Origin: Owenweeksia sp965214115
Lineage (GTDB): Bacteria; Bacteroidota; Bacteroidia; Flavobacteriales; Schleiferiaceae
Length of the DNA stretch: 64,000 nt
Assembly (NCBI GenBank): GCA_965214115.1
Contig: CBDCAU010000002.1
Span: 1 to 64,000, forward strand
Reading direction: 5' to 3'
Shown: piece by piece, positions 37,801-45,168 of the stretch
Layout: the number at the start of each line of letters is the position of its first letter
Numbering within the stretch: the first letter of the stretch is position 1
Program-made: the position numbers and the translations under genes
The notes under the pieces: model-generated
What the model saw: only the letters and a program-made list of their open reading frames with translations
Databases searched by the model: none
What the model was told of the DNA's origin: nothing

Positions 37801-40375
37801 TTACGGTGTGATTTTTATCGGTTTCCAAAAAACGGGAACGCTGCGGCTTAGGCAATTCCAGCCCCACAAAACGGTCATAAGGCGCAATTTTCGCATCAAA
37901 ATATTCGGTGGAAAAATCGCCGCCGCCTTCAAACGCCTTCACCACAAAGCGGCCGCGCAGCATCCCCGGAGGGTTGGACAAATTGCCGAAATCCATATTG
38001 ATTTGCGCCTTTCCATTTTCATCAACTTCGCCTGTAAACACCTCTTTCTCAAAGGAATAAAAACGCCGCGCAGGGTCTTGAAATGAATAATTGGGATATT
38101 TTTCAAAAGGCCGATAAGCGGAATTGACATTGGCGGTTACGGTGAGTTTGGAATTGCCGGCGGGAATGCCAGTGAGCCAATTTACCTCCACATCCGTCAG
38201 TTGCTCACTGGCCAATTTCAGCGTTTGGTCTTCAATCCCAAAGTCAATTTTCAGCCGATTCGGCTTCACCGTTTCGATGCGGATACGGTCTTGAAAAATG
38301 CGGTCGCCCACCCGCGCTTTGAAGGTGTAATTTCCTGTCACCGCGCTGGGATTGGTCTTCGTATAAAAAGCGTAAATAGGCTTCTCTTTTTTCGGAACGA
38401 CGCGCCTGTCCACCAACTTTCCCTGCGGGTCAATTAGCTCAAAATGAATGGGATGGCCGTTCGGTAAAACTTTTTCGGCATCTTCCAAAATGAAATTCAA
38501 AAACAAGGAATCGCCGGGCCGCCACACGCCGCGCTCGCCGTATACAAAACCTTTGATGCCGTCTTTCACGCTGGCGCCGCCCACCTCAAAAGCACTCAGC
38601 GAAAGCGAGCCGCCGCCTTGTAATTTCAGATAGGTTTTTTGCCCGTTTTTTTCTGCCACGGCAAAAAATGGGCGGCCCTCGTCTTTGATTTGCGCAAAGC
38701 CGTTACCATCGGTTTCGGCGGATTTGATTTTTAATCCCTGATAACTGTAAAGCGTGATTTCCGCGCCGCTTATCGGTTTGGTATCCAGTAAATTAGAAAC
38801 TGTGAAATCCAAAAGTCCCGTCTCGGTTTTTTTCGCAATCAGACCCAAATTGGAAGCCAAAACATTCCGCGTGGCGAAGTTATTTTGATAATAATAAGAG
38901 ACGTGGCAAGGGTTTTCGCGCTCCCGCCAGCGATAGCCGCGCGGGTAGCGAAACGAATAATCTTGATGATTGTAAGCGCCATCGTTGCGATAATAATACT
39001 CATCATCGTAATACCAATAGTCATCTTCCTCATCCTCAGCTTCTTCGGGCGGCTCGCAATGGTAAACGCTGTAGTCTTTTTGGAAACTGAGATACACGCG
39101 GTAGAGCGCACCCGGCTCCGGTTTCATCATCTCCGAAAGGTCGAGCGAATAGGTGTTCCAATCGTTGAGACTGCCTTTTGGGCGCAGGTCGATTTTCTTT
39201 TCCGCCACCTTCACACCCACGCGATACAACTCGCTATTTCCTTGATAATCATTGTTTTGAAAAAATTGCAAAAGATTGCTTTGCGGGACTTTCACCACTT
39301 TCACATCCACCGCGTTCAGCGAAATAGCCTGAAACGGCAGCATCAATTTTTCACTGGTCGGGACGATGGTGCCGTCGCCGAGGATTTTCACCTGCGGTTT
39401 TTCATTGAAAAACTCCAGCACAATTTCTTTGGAATCTTTGAATTTGTAGCCTTCAATGTTTTCAATTCCTTGGAAAATATTAAGGATTTTTTTACCAAAA
39501 ATTTCATTTTCCATAAAAACCAACACGCCCGTATTTTCTACCTCAAAGCGCAGGTTTTCAGCACCTTCCAAAGTTATCAGACCGCTCAAATCTTGCTCGG
39601 CGTCAATCGGGTCGGAAAAATTGATGCGCACGTGATGGGACGGCTCGGTGACCACTTCGGCATTTAAAAAACGGAAATCGCCGAGGGCGGGCAGTTCCAT
39701 TTTTTTATCGTCCAAATGTTCCGTGCCCAGCGCATCTTTATTGACCAGCAATTCGATTTCCCGCGCCGTCTTTTTCCGCTCAATGCTGTCAATCTCAAAA
39801 ACGTACTGCCGCAAAATCTCGCCGTTGCGCCATTTGATTTTCCCATCCAAACCCTTGACGGAAAGGATTTTACGGACTTCCTCCAAATCCTCTTCATCTG
39901 CGGAAAGCAACGAACCTTGCAGTTTGTACATTTTCATTTGCGAAGGCGGTGTGGCCAACAATTGCACGCTCCCCCATTCGTACATCGGCCGCAACACTTG
40001 AAACCCAAATTCAAAAACTTTCATCGAATCCGGCACTTCCGCGATTTCATCCAAATGAAATTTTACCGTATAAACTTGCCCCGCTTTCAGGTTTTCATCG
40101 GGAATATACTGAATGGTGTTCGCATCCGCTTGCTGAATTTGCCCTTCCATTTCGGGTTCAAATTCAAACAAATCTTCAGCGAAAGTTTGTCCCGAGTCCA
40201 GCGACAGCGCCAAGGAAATTTGAATTGCCGACTTCTTGGAAACCACCCCGCTGGTGAAGCTGGTGATGTAGCTGGAGAAATTGGGGTTGTAAGCGGGGAT
40301 TTTTTTCTCCTCCTTATGCGTGCAGGAAATGACGAACAGCAGGAGGAGGAATGCGGCGGGTTTTTGGAAATTCAT
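34865..40375 (-). CDS. Bacterial alpha-2-macroglobulin lipoprotein with thioester
   Basis: An 1836-residue periplasmic protease-trapping protein. A lipoprotein signal (LLFVISC, Cys18) anchors it. MG1-MG-like beta domains fill most of the length. The bait-region/A2M block includes NYVGSVRVMVVAANENEAYGKAEK. The thioester motif GCTEQ is intact (Cys1388) in front of the alpha/alpha-toroid. Such proteins are thought to trap proteases attacking the cell, and are typically paired with pbpC, which would repair the wall. ATG 40375 is supported by the signal peptide and by a consensus promoter just upstream. The 3' end is duplicated at 33314-33465. Confidence 0.95.
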   Translation of the reverse strand: MNFQKPAAFLLLLFVISCTHKEEKKIPAYNPNFSSYITSFTSGVVSKKSAIQISLALSLDSGQTFAEDLFEFEPEMEGQIQQADANTIQYIPDENLKAGQVYTVKFHLDEIAEVPDSMKVFEFGFQVLRPMYEWGSVQLLATPPSQMKMYKLQGSLLSADEEDLEEVRKILSVKGLDGKIKWRNGEILRQYVFEIDSIERKKTAREIELLVNKDALGTEHLDDKKMELPALGDFRFLNAEVVTEPSHHVRINFSDPIDAEQDLSGLITLEGAENLRFEVENTGVLVFMENEIFGKKILNIFQGIENIEGYKFKDSKEIVLEFFNEKPQVKILGDGTIVPTSEKLMLPFQAISLNAVDVKVVKVPQSNLLQFFQNNDYQGNSELYRVGVKVAEKKIDLRPKGSLNDWNTYSLDLSEMMKPEPGALYRVYLSFQKDYSVYHCEPPEEAEDEEDDYWYYDDEYYYRNDGAYNHQDYSFRYPRGYRWRERENPCHVSYYYQNNFATRNVLASNLGLIAKKTETGLLDFTVSNLLDTKPISGAEITLYSYQGLKIKSAETDGNGFAQIKDEGRPFFAVAEKNGQKTYLKLQGGGSLSLSAFEVGGASVKDGIKGFVYGERGVWRPGDSLFLNFILEDAEKVLPNGHPIHFELIDPQGKLVDRRVVPKKEKPIYAFYTKTNPSAVTGNYTFKARVGDRIFQDRIRIETVKPNRLKIDFGIEDQTLKLASEQLTDVEVNWLTGIPAGNSKLTVTANVNSAYRPFEKYPNYSFQDPARRFYSFEKEVFTGEVDENGKAQINMDFGNLSNPPGMLRGRFVVKAFEGGGDFSTEYFDAKIAPYDRFVGLELPKPQRSRFLETDKNHTVKIRTVDAEGNPVDVENLEVKVYRMDWHWWYHSQQENIARFLNNEVTYLISKGSVSTKYGEGSYNLRVNYPRWGRVLVRICDPNGGHCTGQIAYFDWPEGTQGERPELAGATILNFETDKERYEIGEEITARIPVSKGARVLLSQENGMGILKKEWREADGDILEYTFKATAEMAPNIYLNISLLQPHSQTENDRPMRLYGIIPIEVYDPATELRPQISTPEVWRPETKVKVQVSEKDGKPMSYTLAVVDDGLLNLTKFKTPDPWKTFYAKEALGVSTWDMFNDVLGAFGGRLEQVFAIGGDEDLEVEEDANQNRFKPMVRHIGPFYLDGNQKVTHEIEVPNYVGSVRVMVVAANENEAYGKAEKDVKVRQPLMVLTSLPRLLSPGDEVTLPVTVFAMEDQVKNVSLSLKSEGEVDIVGSTSQNIRFDKIGEQVVDFKLKVPENRGFAKVRVEAKSGRETAYDEVDLKVRLPNPPITVAENFVLKPGQDTLIRYQPVGVPGSNALDLEASTIPAINLNDRLKFLFQYPYGCTEQVVSRAFPLLYLDDLMEVTDEMKAVRRQNIRYAMERIYERQSSSGGILYWPGASQVNDYITSYAGHFMMEAKENGFQVTAGALSRWKKYQQNSARSWRPKYSSTGYLYNNLEQSYRLYTLALEGSPEVGAMNRLRETRGISNLVQWQLAEAYFLIGQKETAQKMFAAADANVDYEGIKYYGGRLRNDAIQLMVLDRMGMENRALPLARGMAKRLNSNRWYTTHDLAFALKALIEVYGDFAKGGQMKWSYSAAGEDFRSVKAKTFVNYEVQKNERQPFEYRLKNEGEVPVNFVATRSGIPIEFDVPARSSNLSIDVSYRLPNGNALDVSRITQGQDFEAVVTVTKTSTRGDYDNMALAQLLPTGWEIINTRLLGTQTADEGQYTYRDIRDDRVYTFFNLNHRKSATFVVKLNATYAGKYWLPPVECEEMYNNEIMARTSGRWVEVVR

Positions 40376-40394
40376 TTTGATGGGATTGAACTTC

Positions 40395-40426
40395 CAAAAA
40401 TACATTTGGAATTTTTTTGCCACAAA
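40395..40426 (-). promoter_or_regulatory. Consensus Bacteroidota promoter of the alpha-2-macroglobulin gene
   Basis: Read on the minus strand: TTTG (40426-40423), 20 bp, TATTTTTG (40402-40395). Both elements and the spacing match the TTTG / TAnnTTTG consensus for the primary sigma factor of this phylum. The ATG at 40375 begins 19 bp downstream. Confidence 0.75.
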
Positions 40427-40446
40427 GGCGCAAAGGACACAAAGAT

Positions 40447-40760
40447 TTGTGGGAGTGCCCACGGTTGAAACCGTGGGTTGAGTGCAGTCACGCGGGTTGC
40501 GCGACGGCCCAGCTCCCCTCCTTTTTTTAAAAAAAGGAGGGGTGGTTTTCGCGGCTTTCTTAAGCCGCCGCGAAAATCGGGGTGGTTCTTCTTTTATCAA
40601 GTTCTTTCTGTAAAAAATCACAGAACACCACCCCCGCATAGGCGGGACAGACCCGAAAATTCCGGCGGCTTAAGAAAGCCGGAATTTCCACTCCCGTATG
40701 GACGGGACAGGCTCCTCCTCGCAAGCGAGGAGGGGAGTCGGGCCGTTCCTTCGATTTCAC
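40447..40760. repeat. Cluster of palindromic noncoding repeats
   Basis: The 40427-40800 gap holds no gene but several inverted repeats. These are CCCACGGTTGAAACCGTGGG (40458-40477), CCCCTCCTTTTTTT/AAAAAAAGGAGGGG (about 40515-40542), and a TTTTCGCGGC...GCCGCGAAAA stem (about 40546-40576). Two motifs, CCCGCATAGGCGGGACAG and CCCGTATGGACGGGACAG, lie 60 bp apart. CCTCCTCGCAAGCGAGGAGG (about 40711-40732) follows. Similar CCTCC/GGAGG repeats occur at 56660-56850. They resemble dispersed REP-type sequences; function unknown. Confidence 0.6.
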
Positions 40761-40800
40761 ATTTTGGGTTTAAAACACTTGCCCCCTTAGACCAACAAAA

Positions 40801-40830
40801 AAACCCTCCCGATTTTCACCGGAAGGGTTT
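40801..40830 (-). terminator. Terminator of the dodecin gene
   Basis: On the minus strand, AAACCCTTCCGG pairs with CGGGAGGGTTT and is followed by a T-run (the As at 40797-40803 on the plus strand). It lies about 25 bp after the dodecin stop. Confidence 0.8.
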
Positions 40831-40853
40831 CAATTTTATCAAAAACCGAAAAA

Positions 40854-41057
40854 TCAGTCGTCCAGCTCGAACGTGATTTTCACGTTCACGCGAAACTCGG
40901 CCACTTCGTTGTTTTTCACGGTGGTGGTCATTTCGTTCACATAGGCGGATTTGATGTTTTTCACGGTTTTGCCCGCTTTGCGCACGGCTTTCTTGGTGGC
41001 GTCTTCCCAGCTTTCGCTGCTGTTGGCCAATATTTCTACTACTTTTAAAACTGCCAT
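40854..41057 (-). CDS. Dodecin-family flavin-binding protein
   Basis: A 67-residue dodecin. Dodecins form hollow dodecamers that store or buffer flavins in the cytoplasm. The whole length fits: MAVLKVVEILANSSESWEDATKKAV, the helix, then the VKNIKSAYV and EFRVNVKITFEL strands. The start at 41057 is chosen because MAVLKV is the family N-terminus. It sits alone behind its own terminator, 62 bp after the T9SS cargo gene. Confidence 0.9.
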   Translation of the reverse strand: MAVLKVVEILANSSESWEDATKKAVRKAGKTVKNIKSAYVNEMTTTVKNNEVAEFRVNVKITFELDD

Positions 41058-41119
41058 TTTTCTTGTGTTTTTTAAATGAAAAAAAGGCAACGGGGCAGGA
41101 ATGCCATTTGTTCAGGATT

Positions 41120-43132
41120 TTATCGCACGCTTATTTTTTCCTTTCCTAGCAATTTTCCGTTTTGGGACACTCTTAAAAAATAAAGCCCCGTGCTTTTCGA
41201 GTCCAGTTTTATTTCGTTTTCCGCGCTTTTCAGAAGGGTTTTATGAAGGACGGTTTTCCCGAAAATGTCCACCACCGTAATCTCCAAATCGGGCTGGTAC
41301 GTTTCCACACGGAAAGTGCCGTGGGAAGGATTGGGGTAAACTGAGAAATATCTGGTGTTCACCGCCTCCCCCAGCCTGATACTCCCCGCCGCCACCGAAT
41401 CGCAAACGTATTTCTCCGCGCACCCAAAAAACGCCCTCGCGCAGACGAAGAAATTCCCCTTGGCGGGAAAGGTATGCGGGACCGTGTCCCCGACCTGCGC
41501 CGCCGACCCGTCCCCGAAAGTCCACCGGATGCTGTCCGTCGCGCCGCCCGTCCAAGTGAAGACCGCCGCCGTGTCCGCGTTCACCCCGCTCACGGAAAAG
41601 CCCACTTCCGGCAGGTCACAGGCGTATTTCCCCACGAAGAAGCTGCGCTGGCTGCCCACCTTGAAGAGCGTGTCCGGCCCCAAATAAAGCTGCGAGGAAA
41701 AGTTGCCGCCCAAGTAGTATTCCCCATTGTTTCTCCCAGCGGTCACGGCGTGGGCGTAGGCCGCCCCGCCAAAGTCCGTTTGCGTCCTTTCCATCGTTAT
41801 CAGGCTGCCGTCGCTTTTGCGGAAGCGCGCGAGGAAGCCGTCGTAGCCTTGGTTGGCGGCGGACCGGGCGGTGTCCGTCTCGCCGGGCCACCACAGCTGG
41901 GCAGCGTAGCCGGCGAGGGCCACCTCGGAACCGGAGACGGCGAGGGCGGTGCCCGGCGAGACGGCGGTGGTCTCCCCGTTCTTGGCCCACTGCAGGTTGC
42001 CGTTGCCGTCCAGCTTCATCAGCCAGGGCGCGCCCGTGCCGAAGGGGCGGTAATCGAAGGTGTGCCCCGCGAAGGTGGTGCCCTCGCGCATATAGCCGCC
42101 GACGAACACATCGCCATTTTTATCCACTTCCAAATCGTTCAGTTCGATGATGTCCGCCCCGCCGCTCTCGTGCTTCCACAGGAAGGCCCCGGTGCTGTCG
42201 AAACAGGCGAGGTAGGCGAGGCCGTTGATGGTGTCGCCGCCTATCACCAAGGCTTCTGTCCCATCGTTGATACCGCCGACGTAGTAGCGGCCGGTGGCGG
42301 GGCAGCGGGCAAAGGAGATAGGCTCCCCGATGCGGTAAAGAGATTCTTCCGTTTGGATGTCCAAAAGCGTGCGCCCAGTTACCTCGCCCTGTGCATCGTA
42401 CCGGAGCACATATTCCCCTTTCTGAATGATGATATTGTTGCCGTTCCACGCAAACTCGCCCTTTCTGAGAAAGCAGAACCAATACACATCGCCGGTAACT
42501 GGATCAACATCTGTTTTATAGGAAACGCTATTGTTAGATCCTGAGGCTGACAAGGAGAGCGAAACCGTATCGGGTTCCGGCATCCTCAGCCAGCCAAAAT
42601 TGCCAGCAGAATCATATTTTACCAAGAACATTATTTTTTTCAGGCTGTCCAGTTTGGAAGTCTGCGGCAAAACGGAATCCGTATCGAAATGAATCGCGGT
42701 ATTCGAGGGATTGGGCTGGGGATTGAACACGAGCCCCGCAACATATACATTGCCCATTGCATCGGTCTTTAGGGAGTGCCCAACGTCATTGAAAGTTGCG
42801 CCTATGACTTTCGTCCATTGGAGATTGCCTTTCGCAGAAAAACTTGCCAAGAGAATATCCTTGGTGCTGCCGCCCCCCGTAGCCGAATAGGCGACCAGCG
42901 GCTGGTTTTTCACCTTCAGTCCACCGGCGCCCACTGGACCAAGGGTATAAATATTCCCCGCCGAATCGGTCGCTATTTCGGTAACATTATTATAATCGCG
43001 TGGGCGCTGTAGCTGATTGGTGCTGCCGCCACGCGCGCCCCACTGCCATCCCACCTGTCCCGCCGCCGAGCTGACACCAATCAGGATTGCTAAAACAGCG
43101 AGACATACGGTTTTTGAAGGGTACTTAGGCAT
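41120..43132 (-). CDS. T9SS-exported repeat protein (SBBP-like, PKD, sorting domain), copy 1
   Basis: A 670-residue exported protein. A signal peptide (about 1-25) is followed by beta-propeller-type repeats (DSAGNIYTLG, DAMGNVYVAG, DKNGDVFVGG; about 30-490), a PKD-like domain (about 520-585, WTFGDGSAA), and a T9SS type A sorting domain (about 595-670, YFSVYPNPSHGTF ... GLYFLRVSQNG). The last targets it through the type IX system to the cell surface. It is the third of three tandem cargo genes, 5 bp after its paralogue, to which most of its length is nearly identical. Confidence 0.88.
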   Translation of the reverse strand: MPKYPSKTVCLAVLAILIGVSSAAGQVGWQWGARGGSTNQLQRPRDYNNVTEIATDSAGNIYTLGPVGAGGLKVKNQPLVAYSATGGGSTKDILLASFSAKGNLQWTKVIGATFNDVGHSLKTDAMGNVYVAGLVFNPQPNPSNTAIHFDTDSVLPQTSKLDSLKKIMFLVKYDSAGNFGWLRMPEPDTVSLSLSASGSNNSVSYKTDVDPVTGDVYWFCFLRKGEFAWNGNNIIIQKGEYVLRYDAQGEVTGRTLLDIQTEESLYRIGEPISFARCPATGRYYVGGINDGTEALVIGGDTINGLAYLACFDSTGAFLWKHESGGADIIELNDLEVDKNGDVFVGGYMREGTTFAGHTFDYRPFGTGAPWLMKLDGNGNLQWAKNGETTAVSPGTALAVSGSEVALAGYAAQLWWPGETDTARSAANQGYDGFLARFRKSDGSLITMERTQTDFGGAAYAHAVTAGRNNGEYYLGGNFSSQLYLGPDTLFKVGSQRSFFVGKYACDLPEVGFSVSGVNADTAAVFTWTGGATDSIRWTFGDGSAAQVGDTVPHTFPAKGNFFVCARAFFGCAEKYVCDSVAAGSIRLGEAVNTRYFSVYPNPSHGTFRVETYQPDLEITVVDIFGKTVLHKTLLKSAENEIKLDSKSTGLYFLRVSQNGKLLGKEKISVR

Positions 43133-43137
43133 TACGG

Positions 43138-45168
43138 TTAGTTATTTTGAATTACCAAGCGTTCATACCCCACGACCTCCCCATCGTATCTAAGCACAAC
43201 AAGGTAGAGGCCATCGCTCCATACGGGCAATTGGAGGTTTTCCTTGCCACCCATTCTTGTCAGAGGCTGCTCAAATAATTTCGCGCCCCTCAGGTCATAT
43301 ATTGCTATTTTGGCCTTGCTTTCCGCCGTCCAGTCTTTCAGGAAGTATTCAACATTCACGCTTTGGCGGGCTGGGTTGGGGAATAGTTCAAATCCGCTTT
43401 CGGCCGTCCCGAACTCTCTCAAAGAAATACTCCCCGCCGCCACGGTGTCACAAACGTATTTCTCCGCGCACCCAAAAAACGCCCTCGCGCAGACGAAGAA
43501 ATTCCCCTTGGCGGGAAAGGAATGTGAGACCGTGTCGCCAAGCTGCGCCGCCGATCCGTCCCCGAAAGTCCACCAGATGCTGTCCGCCGCGCCGCCCGTC
43601 CAAAGGAATGTAGCCGCCGTGTCCGCGTTCATCCCGCTGACGGAAAAGCCCACTTCCGGCAAATCGCAGGCGTACTTCCCCACGAAGAAGCTGCGCTGGC
43701 TGCCCACCTTGAAGAGCGTGTCTGGGCCGAGGAACAGCTGCGAGGAAAAGTTGCCACCTACATAGTATTCGCCCTTGTTTTTCCCCGCCGCCACGGCGTG
43801 GGCGTAGGCCGCCCCGCCGAAGTCCGTCTGTGTCCTTTCCATCGTTATCAGGCTGCCGTCGGACTTGCGGAAGCGCGCGAGGAATCCGTCGTAGCCTTGG
43901 TTGGCGGCGGACTGGGCGGTGTCCGTCTCGCCCGGCCACCACAACTGGGCGGCGTAGCCGGCGAGGGCCACCTCGGAATCGGAGACGGCCAGTGAGTGGG
44001 CGGCCGACTGGGCGTTGGCCACGCCCATTTTTGCCCAGAGGTGGTTGCCGTTTTTGTCCATCGCCGCGATGAAGGGCGAGGAATGGATTTGCGGCGAGGT
44101 GAAGTTGTGGCCGTTGAACTGCGAGCCGCTTTTGATGAACCCGCAGACGTACACGTTCCCCCCTTGACCGACCTTTATGTCGTTGATGCCGTTGGAGGCC
44201 GCGGTGGACGGCGAGCTGGGCGTGCCCTCCCTTTTCCATAGCAGCGCCCCGGTGCTGTCGAAGCAGGCCAGGTACATCCGGTCGCGGATGGTGTCGCCGT
44301 TGATTACCAAGGCTTCGGTCCCATCGTTGATGCCGCCGATGTAATAGCGGCGGGTGGCGGGGCAGCGGGCGAAGGAGATAGGCTCCCCGATGCGGTAGAG
44401 GGATTCTTCGGTCTGGATGTCCAAAAGCGTCCGCTCGGTTACGTCGCCCTGTGCATCGTATCGGAGCACATACTCCCCTTTCTGCGTGATGATGTTGTTA
44501 TTGCCATTCCACGCAAACTCGCCCTTTCTCAGAAAGCAGAACCAGTACACCTCGCCGGTAACTGGGTCGACATCTGTTTTATAGGAAACGCTATTGTTAG
44601 TTCCTGAAGCCGACAAGGAGAGCGAGACCGTATCGGGTTCCGGCATCCTCAGCCAGCCAAAGTTGCCAGCAGTATCATATTTGACCAAGAACATTATTTT
44701 TTTCAGGCTGTCCAGTTTGGAAGTCTGCGGCAATACAGAATCCGTATCGAAATGAATCGCGGTATTTGAGGGGTTGGGCTGGGGATTGAACACGAGCCCC
44801 GCTACATACACATTGCCCATAGCATCGGTCTTTAGGGAGTGCCCAACGTCGTTGAAAGTTGCGCCTATGACTTTCGTCCATCGGAGATTGCCTTTCGCAG
44901 AAAAACTTGCCAAGAGAATATCCTTGGTGCTGCCGCCCCCCGTAGCCGAATAGGCGACCAGCGACTGGTTTTTCACCTTCAGTCCGCTAGCGCCCACTGG
45001 ACCCAGGGTGTAGATGTTCCCTGCCGAATCGGTCGCTATTTCGGTTACATTATTATAATCGCGTGGGCGCTGTAGCTGATTGGTGCTACCGCCCCGCGCG
45101 CCCCACTGCCAAACTTGGGCGCTTGCCAAAAATGGCAGGAAAAGGAGTAACAGAGTGTACTTCATCAT
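43138..45168 (-). CDS. T9SS-exported repeat protein, copy 2
   Basis: A 676-residue paralogue of the gene at 41120 with the same domain order. The propeller region is nearly identical up to about residue 310 and again from about 390 to 590. The block in between (about 310-385) and the sorting domain (GFELFPNPARQSVNVEYF onward) are clearly different, as is the signal peptide. The gene overlaps the upstream PKD gene's stop by 4 bases (ATGATGA), so an operon is likely. The second ATG (45165) is an equally possible start. Confidence 0.88.
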   Translation of the reverse strand: MMKYTLLLLFLPFLASAQVWQWGARGGSTNQLQRPRDYNNVTEIATDSAGNIYTLGPVGASGLKVKNQSLVAYSATGGGSTKDILLASFSAKGNLRWTKVIGATFNDVGHSLKTDAMGNVYVAGLVFNPQPNPSNTAIHFDTDSVLPQTSKLDSLKKIMFLVKYDTAGNFGWLRMPEPDTVSLSLSASGTNNSVSYKTDVDPVTGEVYWFCFLRKGEFAWNGNNNIITQKGEYVLRYDAQGDVTERTLLDIQTEESLYRIGEPISFARCPATRRYYIGGINDGTEALVINGDTIRDRMYLACFDSTGALLWKREGTPSSPSTAASNGINDIKVGQGGNVYVCGFIKSGSQFNGHNFTSPQIHSSPFIAAMDKNGNHLWAKMGVANAQSAAHSLAVSDSEVALAGYAAQLWWPGETDTAQSAANQGYDGFLARFRKSDGSLITMERTQTDFGGAAYAHAVAAGKNKGEYYVGGNFSSQLFLGPDTLFKVGSQRSFFVGKYACDLPEVGFSVSGMNADTAATFLWTGGAADSIWWTFGDGSAAQLGDTVSHSFPAKGNFFVCARAFFGCAEKYVCDTVAAGSISLREFGTAESGFELFPNPARQSVNVEYFLKDWTAESKAKIAIYDLRGAKLFEQPLTRMGGKENLQLPVWSDGLYLVVLRYDGEVVGYERLVIQNN

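Noticed and set aside
40447..40760. CRISPR-like or tRNA structures in the repeat-rich gap
   Set aside because: The repeats are inverted, unequal in spacing and too few. No cloverleaf or repeat-spacer periodicity is present here or elsewhere in the window.
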